Shown piece after piece: positions 26,180-35,405 of a DNA stretch of 64,000 nt. The stretch lies in NCBI GenBank assembly GCA_002711995.1, contig PASN01000009.1, positions 1-64,000 on the forward strand, in the 5' to 3' direction. The notes under the pieces were generated by a model. That model was not told the origin of the DNA and did no database searches. It saw nothing but the letters and a program-made list of their open reading frames with translations. The DNA comes from Halobacteriovoraceae bacterium. GTDB taxonomy: Bacteria; Bdellovibrionota; Bacteriovoracia; Bacteriovoracales; Bacteriovoracaceae. Position numbers and translations under genes: made by a program. Positions within the stretch are counted from its first letter, which is position 1. Each line of letters opens with the position of its first letter.

Positions 26180-27579
26180 TAGTTAGCCAATACTCCAATC
26201 AAGGCCGCCAAGTCATCATCTGTGAACTTAAGGCCAGCGCTTATGACATAACTTTGATCACCAGATTTAGATGCAATGTCCTCTGCCATAAGTTTGGTGT
26301 GAAAAACATTCCAAATTCTAAATTCAGTACCAAATCTGATATTTGGTCCGGCGTCTTCTTGGTAGTCAAATATCTCAAGAAAGTTTGTGTTTCCGTATTC
26401 TGGAAGGTGGTAGTCAAACCCAACACCACCAGTGGTTTCGATAAGGCCTGCTCTCAGTCCCCAATTTCCAATTTTTCTACCAATTTGCACGTTAAACTTG
26501 AACTGAGACTCGTCTATTTCTCTCTCGTTTACAGTGGTCTCCGATCCTCCGTTGGTTGAAGTGAAAGTTGTAGTCTCCTCTTCATTTATAGGGCCGTAAT
26601 CAGACAACACAACTCCGAGCTTAAAGAACCTTTCAGGTGATGGAACAATATCTATGTTCAAGTCAGTTCTTCCGCCAAACTCAGTGTTATATCCAGTGTA
26701 AATTGATAGGTCGGTTTTAAAGTTATTAATTCTATTAACAAGTCTATTTACGCCTGCAAGGGTTTCGTTAACTTGGTCAACAACTTCTTCGTCGCGCAAA
26801 AGCTTTCCAACAGTTCCCTTTCCGCTTTTAACATCAGACATAATGGATCTTAGATCATCTGTGGCCTCTCTAACATTTGCAAGAATTGGCTTAACACCTT
26901 CCATGTCGTTCATTAATGATCCATCAGCATATCTGTCAGTCTCATACGCAAGCTGTTCAGCAACTTTTTGAAGGTTTTGAATCGTATCGTTGAGTCTACC
27001 CTCGTTTCCGGAAATTATATTTTTAAGAGAAACTGAAACATCCTTTGCATTTTCAGCAAACGCCCTCGCGTCATCCATAATTCCCTTAATCATGTTTTTT
27101 CTATCTTTATCGTAAAGAGCTTCTTTTATTGCTTGAGAAATCTCTTTTACATCTGCAAGTACATCAGCTGCATTTTTACCAAGCTGTTCAAATCCTGCTC
27201 CACCTTCAACTTTAACGTACTGTCCCTCCTCTAAACGAGGAGCATTTGGATCACCTAAGTAAATATCCAAATACTTGTCTCCAAGGAAACCAATGGTTTT
27301 AATTCTAAGAATAGAAAATTGTGTAATTTTAATGGATTTCAATACTTCAAAGGTAACCACGGCCTGAGAGCCTGCAAGTTCAATGGCCTTAATTCGACCA
27401 GCAACAATACCCGCGACCTTGATTGTACTCTTTTCATAAATGCCAGTAGCGTCATTTAGGATCGCTCTATATGTGACATACTCTCCGAAACCAGCTTGAT
27501 TGGATGTAATTTTCAAAGAAACTATAACCAAACTCGCAATGGCCAATAATGTAAGCAAACCTACTTTTAACTCGTTCAA
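26179..27579 (-). CDS. mlaD: MlaD-family (MCE) lipid-transport protein with extended C-terminus
   Basis: A 466-residue protein: an N-terminal membrane helix (residues 7-24), an MCE domain (residues about 32-120, with DATGIYEKSTIKVAGIVAG and IKTIGFLGDKYLDIYLG), a helical coiled segment (about 125-280), then about 170 residues of alternating polar/hydrophobic strands with aromatic girdle-like spacing (SPERFFKLGVVLSDYG and following), ending GLKFTDDDLAALIGVLAN. The tail looks like an outer-membrane beta-barrel. E. coli MlaD is only about 180 residues. Together with mlaF and mlaE upstream this is the inner-membrane lipid transporter; no mlaA, mlaB or mlaC is present, consistent with one protein bridging the envelope. 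Confidence 0.88.
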   Translation of the reverse strand: MNELKVGLLTLLAIASLVIVSLKITSNQAGFGEYVTYRAILNDATGIYEKSTIKVAGIVAGRIKAIELAGSQAVVTFEVLKSIKITQFSILRIKTIGFLGDKYLDIYLGDPNAPRLEEGQYVKVEGGAGFEQLGKNAADVLADVKEISQAIKEALYDKDRKNMIKGIMDDARAFAENAKDVSVSLKNIISGNEGRLNDTIQNLQKVAEQLAYETDRYADGSLMNDMEGVKPILANVREATDDLRSIMSDVKSGKGTVGKLLRDEEVVDQVNETLAGVNRLVNRINNFKTDLSIYTGYNTEFGGRTDLNIDIVPSPERFFKLGVVLSDYGPINEEETTTFTSTNGGSETTVNEREIDESQFKFNVQIGRKIGNWGLRAGLIETTGGVGFDYHLPEYGNTNFLEIFDYQEDAGPNIRFGTEFRIWNVFHTKLMAEDIASKSGDQSYVISAGLKFTDDDLAALIGVLAN

Positions 27580-27682
27580 GCCAACTCCAAACTAATAATT
27601 TTACTCTATTTTAACCGTTCAACCGGCAAAAATCTTATACACTAGAGATAGGAAAGGTTTTCCCCACTCTTTTTGTCCAGTT

Positions 27683-28429
27683 CTAAGTGGACAACTCTAT
27701 AAACTTCTTAATCACCGGGTGATCTGACTTTCTAAACTCCTCCACAGGAGCGTGCACCACAGTTTTTCCTTTCTCTAAAAAGGCAACATAATCAGAAATG
27801 CGAAGCGTCGCGGCAATATCATGGGAGATAATCACTGACGTCATTGGCAAATGAGCGTTGTGATTATGAGTCGAGGTTATAAGATCATCAACCATGTGGG
27901 TGGTGATAGGATCCAAACCAGTGGTTGGCTCATCATAAAGCATGACTTTTGGCTGCAAGGCCAAAGCGCGCGCAAGACCAACTCTCTTTCTCATCCCGCC
28001 CGAAATCTCAGAGGGAAGCTTGTGGAAAGCAAATTCATCCAGTCCAACCTGCTTCATGAGCCCTATGGCCTTCTCTTCAATTTCTTCTTTTGTATAATTG
28101 GTGAACTCTTTCATAGGAAAGGCCACGTTTTCAAAGTTTGTCATGGAATCAAATAAAGCTGCGTATTGAAAAACCATGCCGAAGTTTGTTCTAAACTCCC
28201 TGATCTGTCCTTCATTCATCTTTTCCATATCCTGCCCGAGAACCTTCACCTGGCCCTCAGTTGGATGATAGATGCCCAATATATGTTTTAAAACAGTCGA
28301 CTTCCCCGCTCCTGAGAATCCTAGGATTGTTGTGATCTTTCCTTCATGGATATTAAAATTTAGATCATCCAAGACGGTATGATTTCCGAATCTTTTTGTT
28401 AAATGATTGAATTCGATTGCGTAACTCAT
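27683..28429 (-). CDS. mlaF: ABC transporter ATPase MlaF
   Basis: A 248-residue ABC ATPase: Walker A GFSGAGKST, signature SGGMRKRVGLARAL and Walker B VMLYDEPTTGLDP. The SGGMRKR form and neighbours identify the Mla/Ttg2A class that powers phospholipid movement across the envelope. The ATG at 28429 lies two bases after the mlaE stop; the longer in-frame reading from 28501 merely translates the end of mlaE in another frame. Confidence 0.92.
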   Translation of the reverse strand: MSYAIEFNHLTKRFGNHTVLDDLNFNIHEGKITTILGFSGAGKSTVLKHILGIYHPTEGQVKVLGQDMEKMNEGQIREFRTNFGMVFQYAALFDSMTNFENVAFPMKEFTNYTKEEIEEKAIGLMKQVGLDEFAFHKLPSEISGGMRKRVGLARALALQPKVMLYDEPTTGLDPITTHMVDDLITSTHNHNAHLPMTSVIISHDIAATLRISDYVAFLEKGKTVVHAPVEEFRKSDHPVIKKFIELST

Positions 28430-28431
28430 AT

Positions 28432-29226
28432 TTATCCTAAAACCTTGGCAAGTATTGCAGTTAAGAAAAAGTCCATGATCAAAACAATAATCATGCCCCA
28501 AACAACGGCCATGTTGGTGCCTTTACCAACACCCTCAGCTCCGCCTTTAACCGCGAACCCTTGATATGTGCCAATGATAGATATTAAGTATCCAAATACC
28601 GCGGCTTTAATTAACCCCTCAACAAGCATGTTGAGATTCATGAAGTCACCTAATTTTGCAAAGTAGATTGCCTCGTCAATTCCCAAGAGCTTAACCCCAA
28701 CTAACCATGATCCAGCATTTGCAACCAGCATGAAAACGCCAGTTAGCATCGGCATGGTGACAACAGTGGCAAAAACTCTTGGAACTCCCAAATATTGAAT
28801 GGAGTTAACGCCCATAACTTCCAGAGCGTCGATTTGTTCAGTTACTTTCATCGATCCAATTTGCGCGGCCATGGCGGCTCCACAACGTCCGGCCACAACA
28901 AGGCCTGTAAACACGGGAGCAAGTTCTTTAACAACAGCAATCGCAACTATGGGACCCACAAATGAATCAACACTAAATGCGGTAAAGCCCAAGTAGATTT
29001 GATAAGCGAAAACTGCACCACTAAACGACGAGGTGAGAAAGACAATAAACAAGCTTTTGTTGCCCATAAACACCATCTGCTCAAAGAACAGACGCTTTCT
29101 TACAGGAGGTCTAAAAAACCACTGGAAATTAGAAATTGCATATAACGTAAATCTTCCCAAGGCCGGGGTAATAGACATTACCCACCTTCCCAACCATTCA
29201 ATGGAAGATTTTAGTAGCTTGATCAT
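28432..29226 (-). CDS. mlaE: Lipid ABC transporter permease MlaE
   Basis: A 264-residue permease of the MlaE/YrbE family with five to six membrane helices and the family blocks VVKELAPVFTGLVVAGRCGA, EQIDALEVMG and LGVPRVFA. Three successive ATG codons follow AAGG; the third (29226) has the right spacing and is chosen, with a GTG at 29247 as a less likely alternative. First gene of the mlaEFD transcript; the 80-bp spacer to alr must hold its promoter. Confidence 0.92.
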   Translation of the reverse strand: MIKLLKSSIEWLGRWVMSITPALGRFTLYAISNFQWFFRPPVRKRLFFEQMVFMGNKSLFIVFLTSSFSGAVFAYQIYLGFTAFSVDSFVGPIVAIAVVKELAPVFTGLVVAGRCGAAMAAQIGSMKVTEQIDALEVMGVNSIQYLGVPRVFATVVTMPMLTGVFMLVANAGSWLVGVKLLGIDEAIYFAKLGDFMNLNMLVEGLIKAAVFGYLISIIGTYQGFAVKGGAEGVGKGTNMAVVWGMIIVLIMDFFLTAILAKVLG

Positions 29227-29306
29227 CATCATCCTTAATTTGATCACTTAATAAAAGTGTATCGATTAAAGTGTAAACAAAATGAAAAGCAATGAAAACG
29301 ACTTAT

Positions 29307-30425
29307 TTAAACTATATAGCTTCTTGGGACCCTTGGATTAATGGCGGTGAACACTTGGTACGGCACTGTTTTGGCGGCCATGGCAAGACGAGTCACACTA
29401 AAACGATCATGATCCCATATTCTGACTATTTGCCCTCTTTTAAAACTTGTTTTAGCGTCTTTTGGAAACCAAATTGCGGCCATGTCCATATTTACGCGAC
29501 CCATGACTTTTCCAACTTCCCCTTCAATCTCAATTTCTGACTTTGAATAGTAGCTAAGAAGTCCATCACCGTAGCCAATTGGAAGATAAACAATGAATCC
29601 ATCGGCGTGGCACACATGGCCGCCATAGCCTATTGGAGTTCCTTTTTTTATGGAAACGCATTTGATTACATAGGTTTTTAATGAGGACACATTTTTTCCA
29701 GTCCAACCATTCTTATCCATACTAATTCCTGGGCCATAGAGCATAAGCCCAGGTCGGATGTGGGACTCACCTAGTCCAATTCCCTGTTCAATTGCGCCTG
29801 AGTTTGCGCAGCTTGTCTTATTTATCGAAATACTCTCATCCCGGATTTGTTTTTTTATCTTTTGGAAGAGCTTATTTTGTTTATCTGTCTTGTCCCCTTC
29901 TCTAAACTTCTTATAAGAACAGGCAAAGTGAGTCATAAGATGTTCAATTGAACGGCGTCCATGGGCCTTCATTAACGAACACGCCTTGTCGACTTCCGTG
30001 GGCAAAATTCCAAGCCGATTCATCCCAGTGTCCACTTTTAATAAGAGTGGGGCATGCTGAAACCTTTTATCCTCTAGAAAGTCTTTTAAGTCCTCAATTG
30101 ATGAGAGCACTGGTGAGATATTGTAATCAAGATACAGCTCTCTGACATGATTAAACATCATGCCTGTGTCGCTTAAGACCAAAATATCTGTATTCATTGA
30201 AGGAAGTGACTTTCTTAAGTGAACCGCTTCCCCAAGACTTGCAACCCCGAGTGAGTCCACATCGAGCTCTTCAGAGGCAAACTTTGAGCATTCTAAAAGT
30301 CCATGGCCGTAAGCGTTTGCCTTGACCATGAACACAACTTTATTTGATGGAGTCAATTCTCTTAATAGGTCGAAGTTTTCTTTTAATACTCTAAAATCAA
30401 CTTCAAGTTCAGAGCGATATCTCAT
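29307..30425 (-). CDS. alr: Alanine racemase
   Basis: A 372-residue PLP enzyme that makes D-alanine for peptidoglycan. KANAYGHG with the PLP lysine at residue 35 is at the N-terminus, GMNRLGI and RPGLMLYGPG follow, and the C-terminal part has GYGDGLLSYYS with the catalytic Tyr region. The ATG overlaps the stop of the upstream regulator-like gene by 4 bases. Confidence 0.93.
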   Translation of the reverse strand: MRYRSELEVDFRVLKENFDLLRELTPSNKVVFMVKANAYGHGLLECSKFASEELDVDSLGVASLGEAVHLRKSLPSMNTDILVLSDTGMMFNHVRELYLDYNISPVLSSIEDLKDFLEDKRFQHAPLLLKVDTGMNRLGILPTEVDKACSLMKAHGRRSIEHLMTHFACSYKKFREGDKTDKQNKLFQKIKKQIRDESISINKTSCANSGAIEQGIGLGESHIRPGLMLYGPGISMDKNGWTGKNVSSLKTYVIKCVSIKKGTPIGYGGHVCHADGFIVYLPIGYGDGLLSYYSKSEIEIEGEVGKVMGRVNMDMAAIWFPKDAKTSFKRGQIVRIWDHDRFSVTRLAMAAKTVPYQVFTAINPRVPRSYIV

Positions 30426-31867
30426 GCATCCAGAGTTCTTTCTCTTCTTCCTCTTACAGCTCTGTTGAGTGAAATATCTTCAGGTTGAGAGAGAGTTTGA
30501 GTTTTAGTGTTTCTAAGATAATTAACCGAAGAAGGAGCTATCATCTTCACTTCCGGCCTCATGGAAGTAGTCATAACACTTGAGGTGTCTTGAAAGTATC
30601 TCCAGTACTGGAAGTCTCCAGTGATCGCTTTAAGTCTTTGGTAGTCTTCTTCGATGTATCTTTTGTCCAAAAAGACCATAAGTCTTTCCGTTCCGTACAT
30701 TGAAAGTTTAAAATCACCAGACAGAGTGGATTCAATCTCATTGATAAAGTCGGCAAAGAAAGAATTCCAGAAAAAACGATTGCTGTTTTTCTCTTTTATC
30801 TTGTTTAAGAGATTTGAAAGATCCACGTCCACAAGCTTATGGCCTGTGCTTGCCTGATGAAAATGCATATCATCCAAGTAATTGAATGCTTCCCAAACAC
30901 TAAGTTGCCTGCTTGTTGTGTCGGAGACGCTATTTGAAACATGCATAAGCTTTGAAAGTCTAAGAGATAGTCTTTCCTCAAACAGCTCCCACGCGAATCC
31001 TTCCATTTCTTTTTCATCAAATTTGGCAACTAGTATGATTTCAGGATTATTTCTTATCCCTTTAACAAATATTGCTCTGGCGTCATGATCGAAAAGATCA
31101 AACGCCACTTCACACGCCATATCGATGGCATACTCTTCAATGCCTTTGTTGCCTGGTCGTGTCAGCCAAAGCTCAGGAAGCTTTTCATAGTTTGGTTTAA
31201 TAAATTTAGGAGACACAAGTTTTTGATCGCTTGAATTTAAAGTGTAAATTCCATAGCGTTTACACGCGTCCCACTCGCTCATAAGGGACATTAGGTTATT
31301 TACAAACTCTTCTTGAGTTTTAGGCTCTCCTAGACGTGAAGACACTTCCATCATTTTAGAAAAGTGACTTTGAAATTTGAAACTCTTCCCCGCGTCCTCC
31401 ATTACTTTATTGGCGCGAGTTTGAAGTCTTTGTACTCTTTCCTGGAGTTTCTTTTTTTCTAAATCACTTTTGATTTCTCTATCAATCTTTTCCAGCACAG
31501 AGTTAAGCTGCCCAGTCAGGTCTAGCTCGGAGGTCACCAACCCATAGTGTCCCATCCCAAATGTGGAATTTACTAAGATCTTGGATGACTTAGTATAGAA
31601 AAAGCCAAACTTTAGGGCGCCGCTTTTAACTTTTGGATGGTTTTTAAACAGAAGATTGCCCTGAGACATTCTTTTAACATCCACCAGTAGAAAGTCTGGA
31701 GTTTCAGCATTCGCCGCCACCCAAAATTCATCTAGATTATTGTAGTAATGAGCATAGATGCCCATATTTCTTAGAGCGTCAGAAACTTCCTTGGCCTCTT
31801 GGATATCTTCTATAAGCAAGGCCACTTCGAATTTATTGAAATTTGTAGATGTATAATCTGCCTGCAT
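30422..31867 (-). CDS. Receiver-like regulator of unknown function
   Basis: A 481-residue cytoplasmic protein. Residues about 14-125 have a CheY-like alternation, with FLLVDVKR placing an Asp where receiver domains are phosphorylated. A coiled coil follows (about 128-165, KKKLQERVQRLQTRANKV), then a region that may be GAF-like and a C-terminal alpha/beta part. No DNA-binding or kinase motif is visible. The ATG at 31867 has GGAG 6 bases upstream; a GTG six bases earlier is possible. It is coupled to alr. The receiver assignment is by pattern only. Confidence 0.55.
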   Translation of the reverse strand: MQADYTSTNFNKFEVALLIEDIQEAKEVSDALRNMGIYAHYYNNLDEFWVAANAETPDFLLVDVKRMSQGNLLFKNHPKVKSGALKFGFFYTKSSKILVNSTFGMGHYGLVTSELDLTGQLNSVLEKIDREIKSDLEKKKLQERVQRLQTRANKVMEDAGKSFKFQSHFSKMMEVSSRLGEPKTQEEFVNNLMSLMSEWDACKRYGIYTLNSSDQKLVSPKFIKPNYEKLPELWLTRPGNKGIEEYAIDMACEVAFDLFDHDARAIFVKGIRNNPEIILVAKFDEKEMEGFAWELFEERLSLRLSKLMHVSNSVSDTTSRQLSVWEAFNYLDDMHFHQASTGHKLVDVDLSNLLNKIKEKNSNRFFWNSFFADFINEIESTLSGDFKLSMYGTERLMVFLDKRYIEEDYQRLKAITGDFQYWRYFQDTSSVMTTSMRPEVKMIAPSSVNYLRNTKTQTLSQPEDISLNRAVRGRRERTLDA

Positions 31868-31946
31868 ATCCACTCCTTAGATGCCGAGGCGTTCCATTTT
31901 AGATATTATGTCACTGTGCCATACAATCTGACAAGGGCTGTCGGTA

Positions 31947-32402
31947 TCAGGGAAGAACCTTCTCAAAATTCTTATAAAGGGGCTCTCGCTCTAAGTAAAG
32001 TTCTCTAAGTGCCTGTTTTCCCTTTTTAACAAGAGGTCTGTTAGTGTCCCCTTCTATTCTGCTCCAACAGGTCTCGAAGTCAGTGTTCAGCCAAAAACCT
32101 TTAATGTTCTCATAGCTCTTGAGTTTTTTGACTAAGTCTTGGGTTAAAGTCCCCCCACCCAAGGCCACCCAAACATTCTCTCTATTTAATAGTTCCATTA
32201 GTTTGCTCTGCTCAGTTGAGCGAAACCACTCCCAACCTTTATCTTCTATTGCCTCTCCAAGTCCTGAATATCCGGTTAGACTCGAGAATATATAGTCGTC
32301 CAAGTCATAAAACTGGTAATTCTTATACTGTTCAGAATTGCTAAGCTCTTTTAAATACTGGCTTTTACCTGCTCCAGAGAATCCACATAGAAAATAATTC
32401 AT
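31947..32402 (-). CDS. aroK: Shikimate kinase
   Basis: A 151-residue P-loop kinase with all the diagnostic pieces: GFSGAGKS Walker A, FYDLDDYI (substrate Asp), FRSTEQ (shikimate-contact FRxxE), VALGGGT (GGG loop), NRPLV lid and EREPLYKN (RxPLY). It phosphorylates shikimate in aromatic amino-acid synthesis. The ATG at 32402 is used because the P-loop strand begins immediately after it and AAAGG precedes it. Slightly shorter than typical (about 170). Divergent from yceD with a 64-bp spacer. Confidence 0.85.
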   Translation of the reverse strand: MNYFLCGFSGAGKSQYLKELSNSEQYKNYQFYDLDDYIFSSLTGYSGLGEAIEDKGWEWFRSTEQSKLMELLNRENVWVALGGGTLTQDLVKKLKSYENIKGFWLNTDFETCWSRIEGDTNRPLVKKGKQALRELYLEREPLYKNFEKVLP

Positions 32403-32466
32403 TTCAAACCTTTTCACTTTAATCACATTGCGTTATAAGTCGCTATCAGATTTTTAAGAGGTAATT

Positions 32467-33015
32467 ATGCATCAGCATACAGAAAATAGTTTAGACGCAA
32501 AAGTTAATTTAACTCAACTAGCACCCGATAGGAGCTACACTTTCAACTTAAACCAGTCTGAAGAGTGGGTTCGTGAGCTATTGATGGAACTTAACGAAAA
32601 AGCGACTTCAAGAAATCCTGAGGATTACCTTGGAGAAACCAACTTAACAGTGACAATCGAACTAAAAAAGAAGAACAACGCTACTTTTGGCCCTATTCTT
32701 CTTGCGACTGGAAAAGTTGAGGCGGAATTCATGACTGAGTGCGTGAGAACTTTGCAAGAAATGAAAGATCAGGTTGAGGCGGAATTCAAATCTGTATTTA
32801 TAGAGAATATTTTCGCTGAAGATGACGAATACGCCGACACTGTGGAGCTATTTGTAGAGAATGAGCTATATGATCTGCACTTTTATGAACTTAACCGCGC
32901 GAATATTAAAGAGATGGTTCATGAGACTATTTTCTTAAATATCAACGAGTATCCGGTAGCATGCCATGATACCCCGTTGGAATACGCGGATGACAGCAAT
33001 AATACTAAACAATAA
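32467..33015 (+). CDS. yceD: DUF177/YceD protein (rRNA accumulation)
   Basis: A 182-residue protein of the DUF177 family, recognised by its acidic C-terminal part and by its position directly before rpmF, the near-universal arrangement. YceD proteins influence 23S rRNA accumulation. A 16-base direct repeat (GTTGAGGCGGAATTCA at 32716 and 32773) encodes VEAEF twice. The spacer to rpmF is 95 bases. Confidence 0.75.
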   Translation: MHQHTENSLDAKVNLTQLAPDRSYTFNLNQSEEWVRELLMELNEKATSRNPEDYLGETNLTVTIELKKKNNATFGPILLATGKVEAEFMTECVRTLQEMKDQVEAEFKSVFIENIFAEDDEYADTVELFVENELYDLHFYELNRANIKEMVHETIFLNINEYPVACHDTPLEYADDSNNTKQ

Positions 33016-33110
33016 ATTTAAGAAAACTATTGGCATTAGGCAGTATTTATATTACATAGTTAGTCTTAAATTTTTGATTAAAAAGATTCAATAAATATTT
33101 GGAGGATATC

Positions 33111-33323
33111 GTGGCAGTTCCTAAGAAGAAAACATCAGTATCAAGAAAAGGCCTTAGAAGAGCCGGTCAACATCATAAAGAGTACAGAAAGCATCCAATG
33201 TCTTGTCCTAACTGTGGTGACCTAACTATGCCTAATCACGCATGCCCAAGTTGTGGTACGTACAAAGGCAAGCAAGTATTCGAAATCAAAGTAAAAGCAG
33301 ACGAAGAAGAAACTGCTGAGTAA
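33111..33323 (+). CDS. rpmF: 50S ribosomal protein L32
   Basis: A 70-residue protein: AVPKKKTSVSRKGLRRAGQ start and a four-Cys zinc ribbon (CPNCGDLTMPNHACPSCG). The GTG at 33111 is the start, with GGAGG 5 bases upstream; an in-frame TTG at 33099 is inside the ribosome binding region. The C-terminus is acidic. Confidence 0.95.
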   Translation: MAVPKKKTSVSRKGLRRAGQHHKEYRKHPMSCPNCGDLTMPNHACPSCGTYKGKQVFEIKVKADEEETAE

Positions 33324-33381
33324 TTAGATTTTCGTTTGACGTTAAAAACGTCCTTTGGTTAAATTCAAAAATAAATTTTAG

Positions 33382-33419
33382 GCCATCAATTAATCTAATT
33401 AGTTGATGGCATTTTTTTT
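33382..33419 (+). terminator. Terminator between rpmF and fabH
   Basis: GCCATCAA and TTGATGGC form an 8-bp stem around a 13-base AT-rich loop, followed by eight T residues. It separates yceD-rpmF from the fab genes or sets their ratio. Confidence 0.85.
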
Positions 33420-33443
33420 GGAAACAACGCCAAGGATTTCACA

Positions 33444-34445
33444 ATGAAGCTTTACAAGACAAAGATCCAGGGAACTGGAAAATACCATCCCGAAAAAGTA
33501 CTTACCAACGAAGAACTCTCTAAAACAGTAGACACTTCTGACGAGTGGATCACTCAAAGAACCGGAATTAAAGAAAGAAGAATCTCAGACCTCTCTAAAG
33601 ACGAGCACCCTAGTGGTATGGCCGCAAGAGCTGCCAAAGAGGCCATGAAAAATGCAGGCTGGGAACCAAATGATGTTGATTGCATTCTTTTCGCAACAAC
33701 CATTCCGGATATGATGCTGCCAAATACAGCAAGTATGCTTCAAGCTGCTCTTGGCATCACTAACAATTGTGCCTGTTTAGATGTAAACGCCGCTTGTACT
33801 GGATGGCTGTATGGCCTTCAAATGGCAAACTCTTTAATTCAAACAGGTGTTTATAAAAAAGTTCTTCTTGTAGGAACTGAAATGGCATCTGGATTCAACA
33901 ACTGGGAAGATAGAAGCACTTGTGTTCTTTTTGGAGATGGCTCAGGTGTTACTGCCCTTGAAGCTCAAGAAGGCGATAGTGAATCATTTATTCTTGATAG
34001 TATCCTTGGAAGTGACTCTTCCAAGAGAATGGCCCTTGCCATGCCTAATGGCGCTGCAATGTCCCCTATCACTCATGAGATTTTAGATAATAAAGAACAA
34101 TACATCACAATGGATGGCCAGGTAGTATTCAAAAATGCTGTTAAGACCATGGCAAGCCACTGCTCTACACTTTTAAGGAGAAATGGTCTTACTAATGACG
34201 ACATTGATTGGTTCATTCCTCACCAAGCAAATTTAAGAATTATAGAAACAGTTGGAAAGCTTTTGGATTTCCCAGCTGAAAGAGTAATCACAAACGTACA
34301 AAAATATGCCAACACTTCTTCCGCAACAATTCCAACGGCCATGCATGAAGCTGTAATGGATGGAAGAATCAAAAGAGGTCAAAAGGTAATGCTTGCGGCA
34401 TTTGGCGCAGGTCTCACTAGTGGCGCGGCGATTTTACAGTTCTAG
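33444..34445 (+). CDS. fabH: Beta-ketoacyl-ACP synthase III
   Basis: A 333-residue condensing enzyme that starts fatty-acid synthesis from acyl-CoA and malonyl-ACP. Catalytic Cys118 in VNAACTGWLYGL, His in HQANLRI and Asn in ANTSSATIP are all present. First of the fab cluster; fabD follows after 9 bases. The plsX gene usually found between rpmF and fabH is absent. Confidence 0.96.
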   Translation: MKLYKTKIQGTGKYHPEKVLTNEELSKTVDTSDEWITQRTGIKERRISDLSKDEHPSGMAARAAKEAMKNAGWEPNDVDCILFATTIPDMMLPNTASMLQAALGITNNCACLDVNAACTGWLYGLQMANSLIQTGVYKKVLLVGTEMASGFNNWEDRSTCVLFGDGSGVTALEAQEGDSESFILDSILGSDSSKRMALAMPNGAAMSPITHEILDNKEQYITMDGQVVFKNAVKTMASHCSTLLRRNGLTNDDIDWFIPHQANLRIIETVGKLLDFPAERVITNVQKYANTSSATIPTAMHEAVMDGRIKRGQKVMLAAFGAGLTSGAAILQF

Positions 34446-34454
34446 GAGAAACGC

Positions 34455-35405
34455 ATGAAAGTAACTCTTATTTTTCCAGGACAAGGTTCACAGTATGTGG
34501 GAATGGGTAAAAACCTCACAGAGCTTCCTGAGTGCAAGGAAGTCTTTGAGCAAGCTGATTCCGCATTTGATTTTTCATTGACTGACCTAATGTTTGAAGG
34601 GCCAGAGGACAAGTTAAAGCTCACAGAGTTTACACAACCAAGTATTGTTACTCACTCTTATGCCCTATTTAAAGGTCTTAAAACTTTCTTAGATAAAGAA
34701 GGAATTGAGATTGAAAGAGTATTAGGACACTCTGTTGGTGAATACTCAGCACTTGCAGCAGCTGGAGCAATTGACTTTAAAGACGCGGTGAAAGCTGTTC
34801 AACTTAGAGGCAAGTATATGCAGGAAGCTGTCGCGCCAGGCGATGGCAAAATGTATGCAATTCTTAGAGTGCCAAAAGAAGAAGTGCAAAAAGCCTGCGA
34901 AGCGGTATCCACAGATGCAGAGAAAGTGATGCCTGCAAACTTCAATGAGCCGGGACAAACTGTTATTTCAGGGCACTCTGAAGCTTGCGACAAAGCTGTA
35001 GCTTGGCTTAAGGAAAACTACGAAGGAAAGCAGATGGCAATTCCTTTAAAAGTGTCCGCTCCATTTCACAGCTCACTTATGAAGCCTGCGGAAGAAAAGC
35101 TTTCAGCCCACTTAGACTCAATTGAATTTAAATCAAGTGAAGTTCCTTATGTGGCCAATATTGATGGTAAAGAATATAGCAAAGGCACTGACGGACAAAT
35201 TATTAAGAAGAATTTGGTCGATCAAGTTTGCGGGTCAGTTCTATGGGCGCAAAGTATTGAAAAGCTTCCAGAGGACACTGTCTTTATTGAGGTTGGCCCT
35301 GGCAAAGTTCTTACAGGACTTAATAAAAAGATAAATAAAAACTTCAAAACTTACACGCTTGATTCTGAAGCTGGGTTTGAAGGATTGAAGGAGTTTCTAG
35401 CATGA
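34455..35405 (+). CDS. fabD: Malonyl-CoA:ACP transacylase
   Basis: A 316-residue acyltransferase that loads malonate onto ACP. FPGQGSQYVGMG at the N-terminus, the nucleophile elbow GHSVGEYSA (Ser93) and the catalytic His in APFHSSLM are present. The stop overlaps the start of fabG by 4 bases. Confidence 0.95.
   Translation: MKVTLIFPGQGSQYVGMGKNLTELPECKEVFEQADSAFDFSLTDLMFEGPEDKLKLTEFTQPSIVTHSYALFKGLKTFLDKEGIEIERVLGHSVGEYSALAAAGAIDFKDAVKAVQLRGKYMQEAVAPGDGKMYAILRVPKEEVQKACEAVSTDAEKVMPANFNEPGQTVISGHSEACDKAVAWLKENYEGKQMAIPLKVSAPFHSSLMKPAEEKLSAHLDSIEFKSSEVPYVANIDGKEYSKGTDGQIIKKNLVDQVCGSVLWAQSIEKLPEDTVFIEVGPGKVLTGLNKKINKNFKTYTLDSEAGFEGLKEFLA

Noticed and set aside
27673-27694. Hairpin TTGTCCA...TGGACAA at the mlaF stop as a terminator
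   Set aside because: The T-run lies on the wrong side for the minus-strand genes and mlaD follows in the same operon, so it is not a terminator for them.
28430-28501. N-terminal extension of MlaF with several Cys
   Set aside because: It overlaps the mlaE 3' end in another frame; the ATG at 28429 fits the family start.
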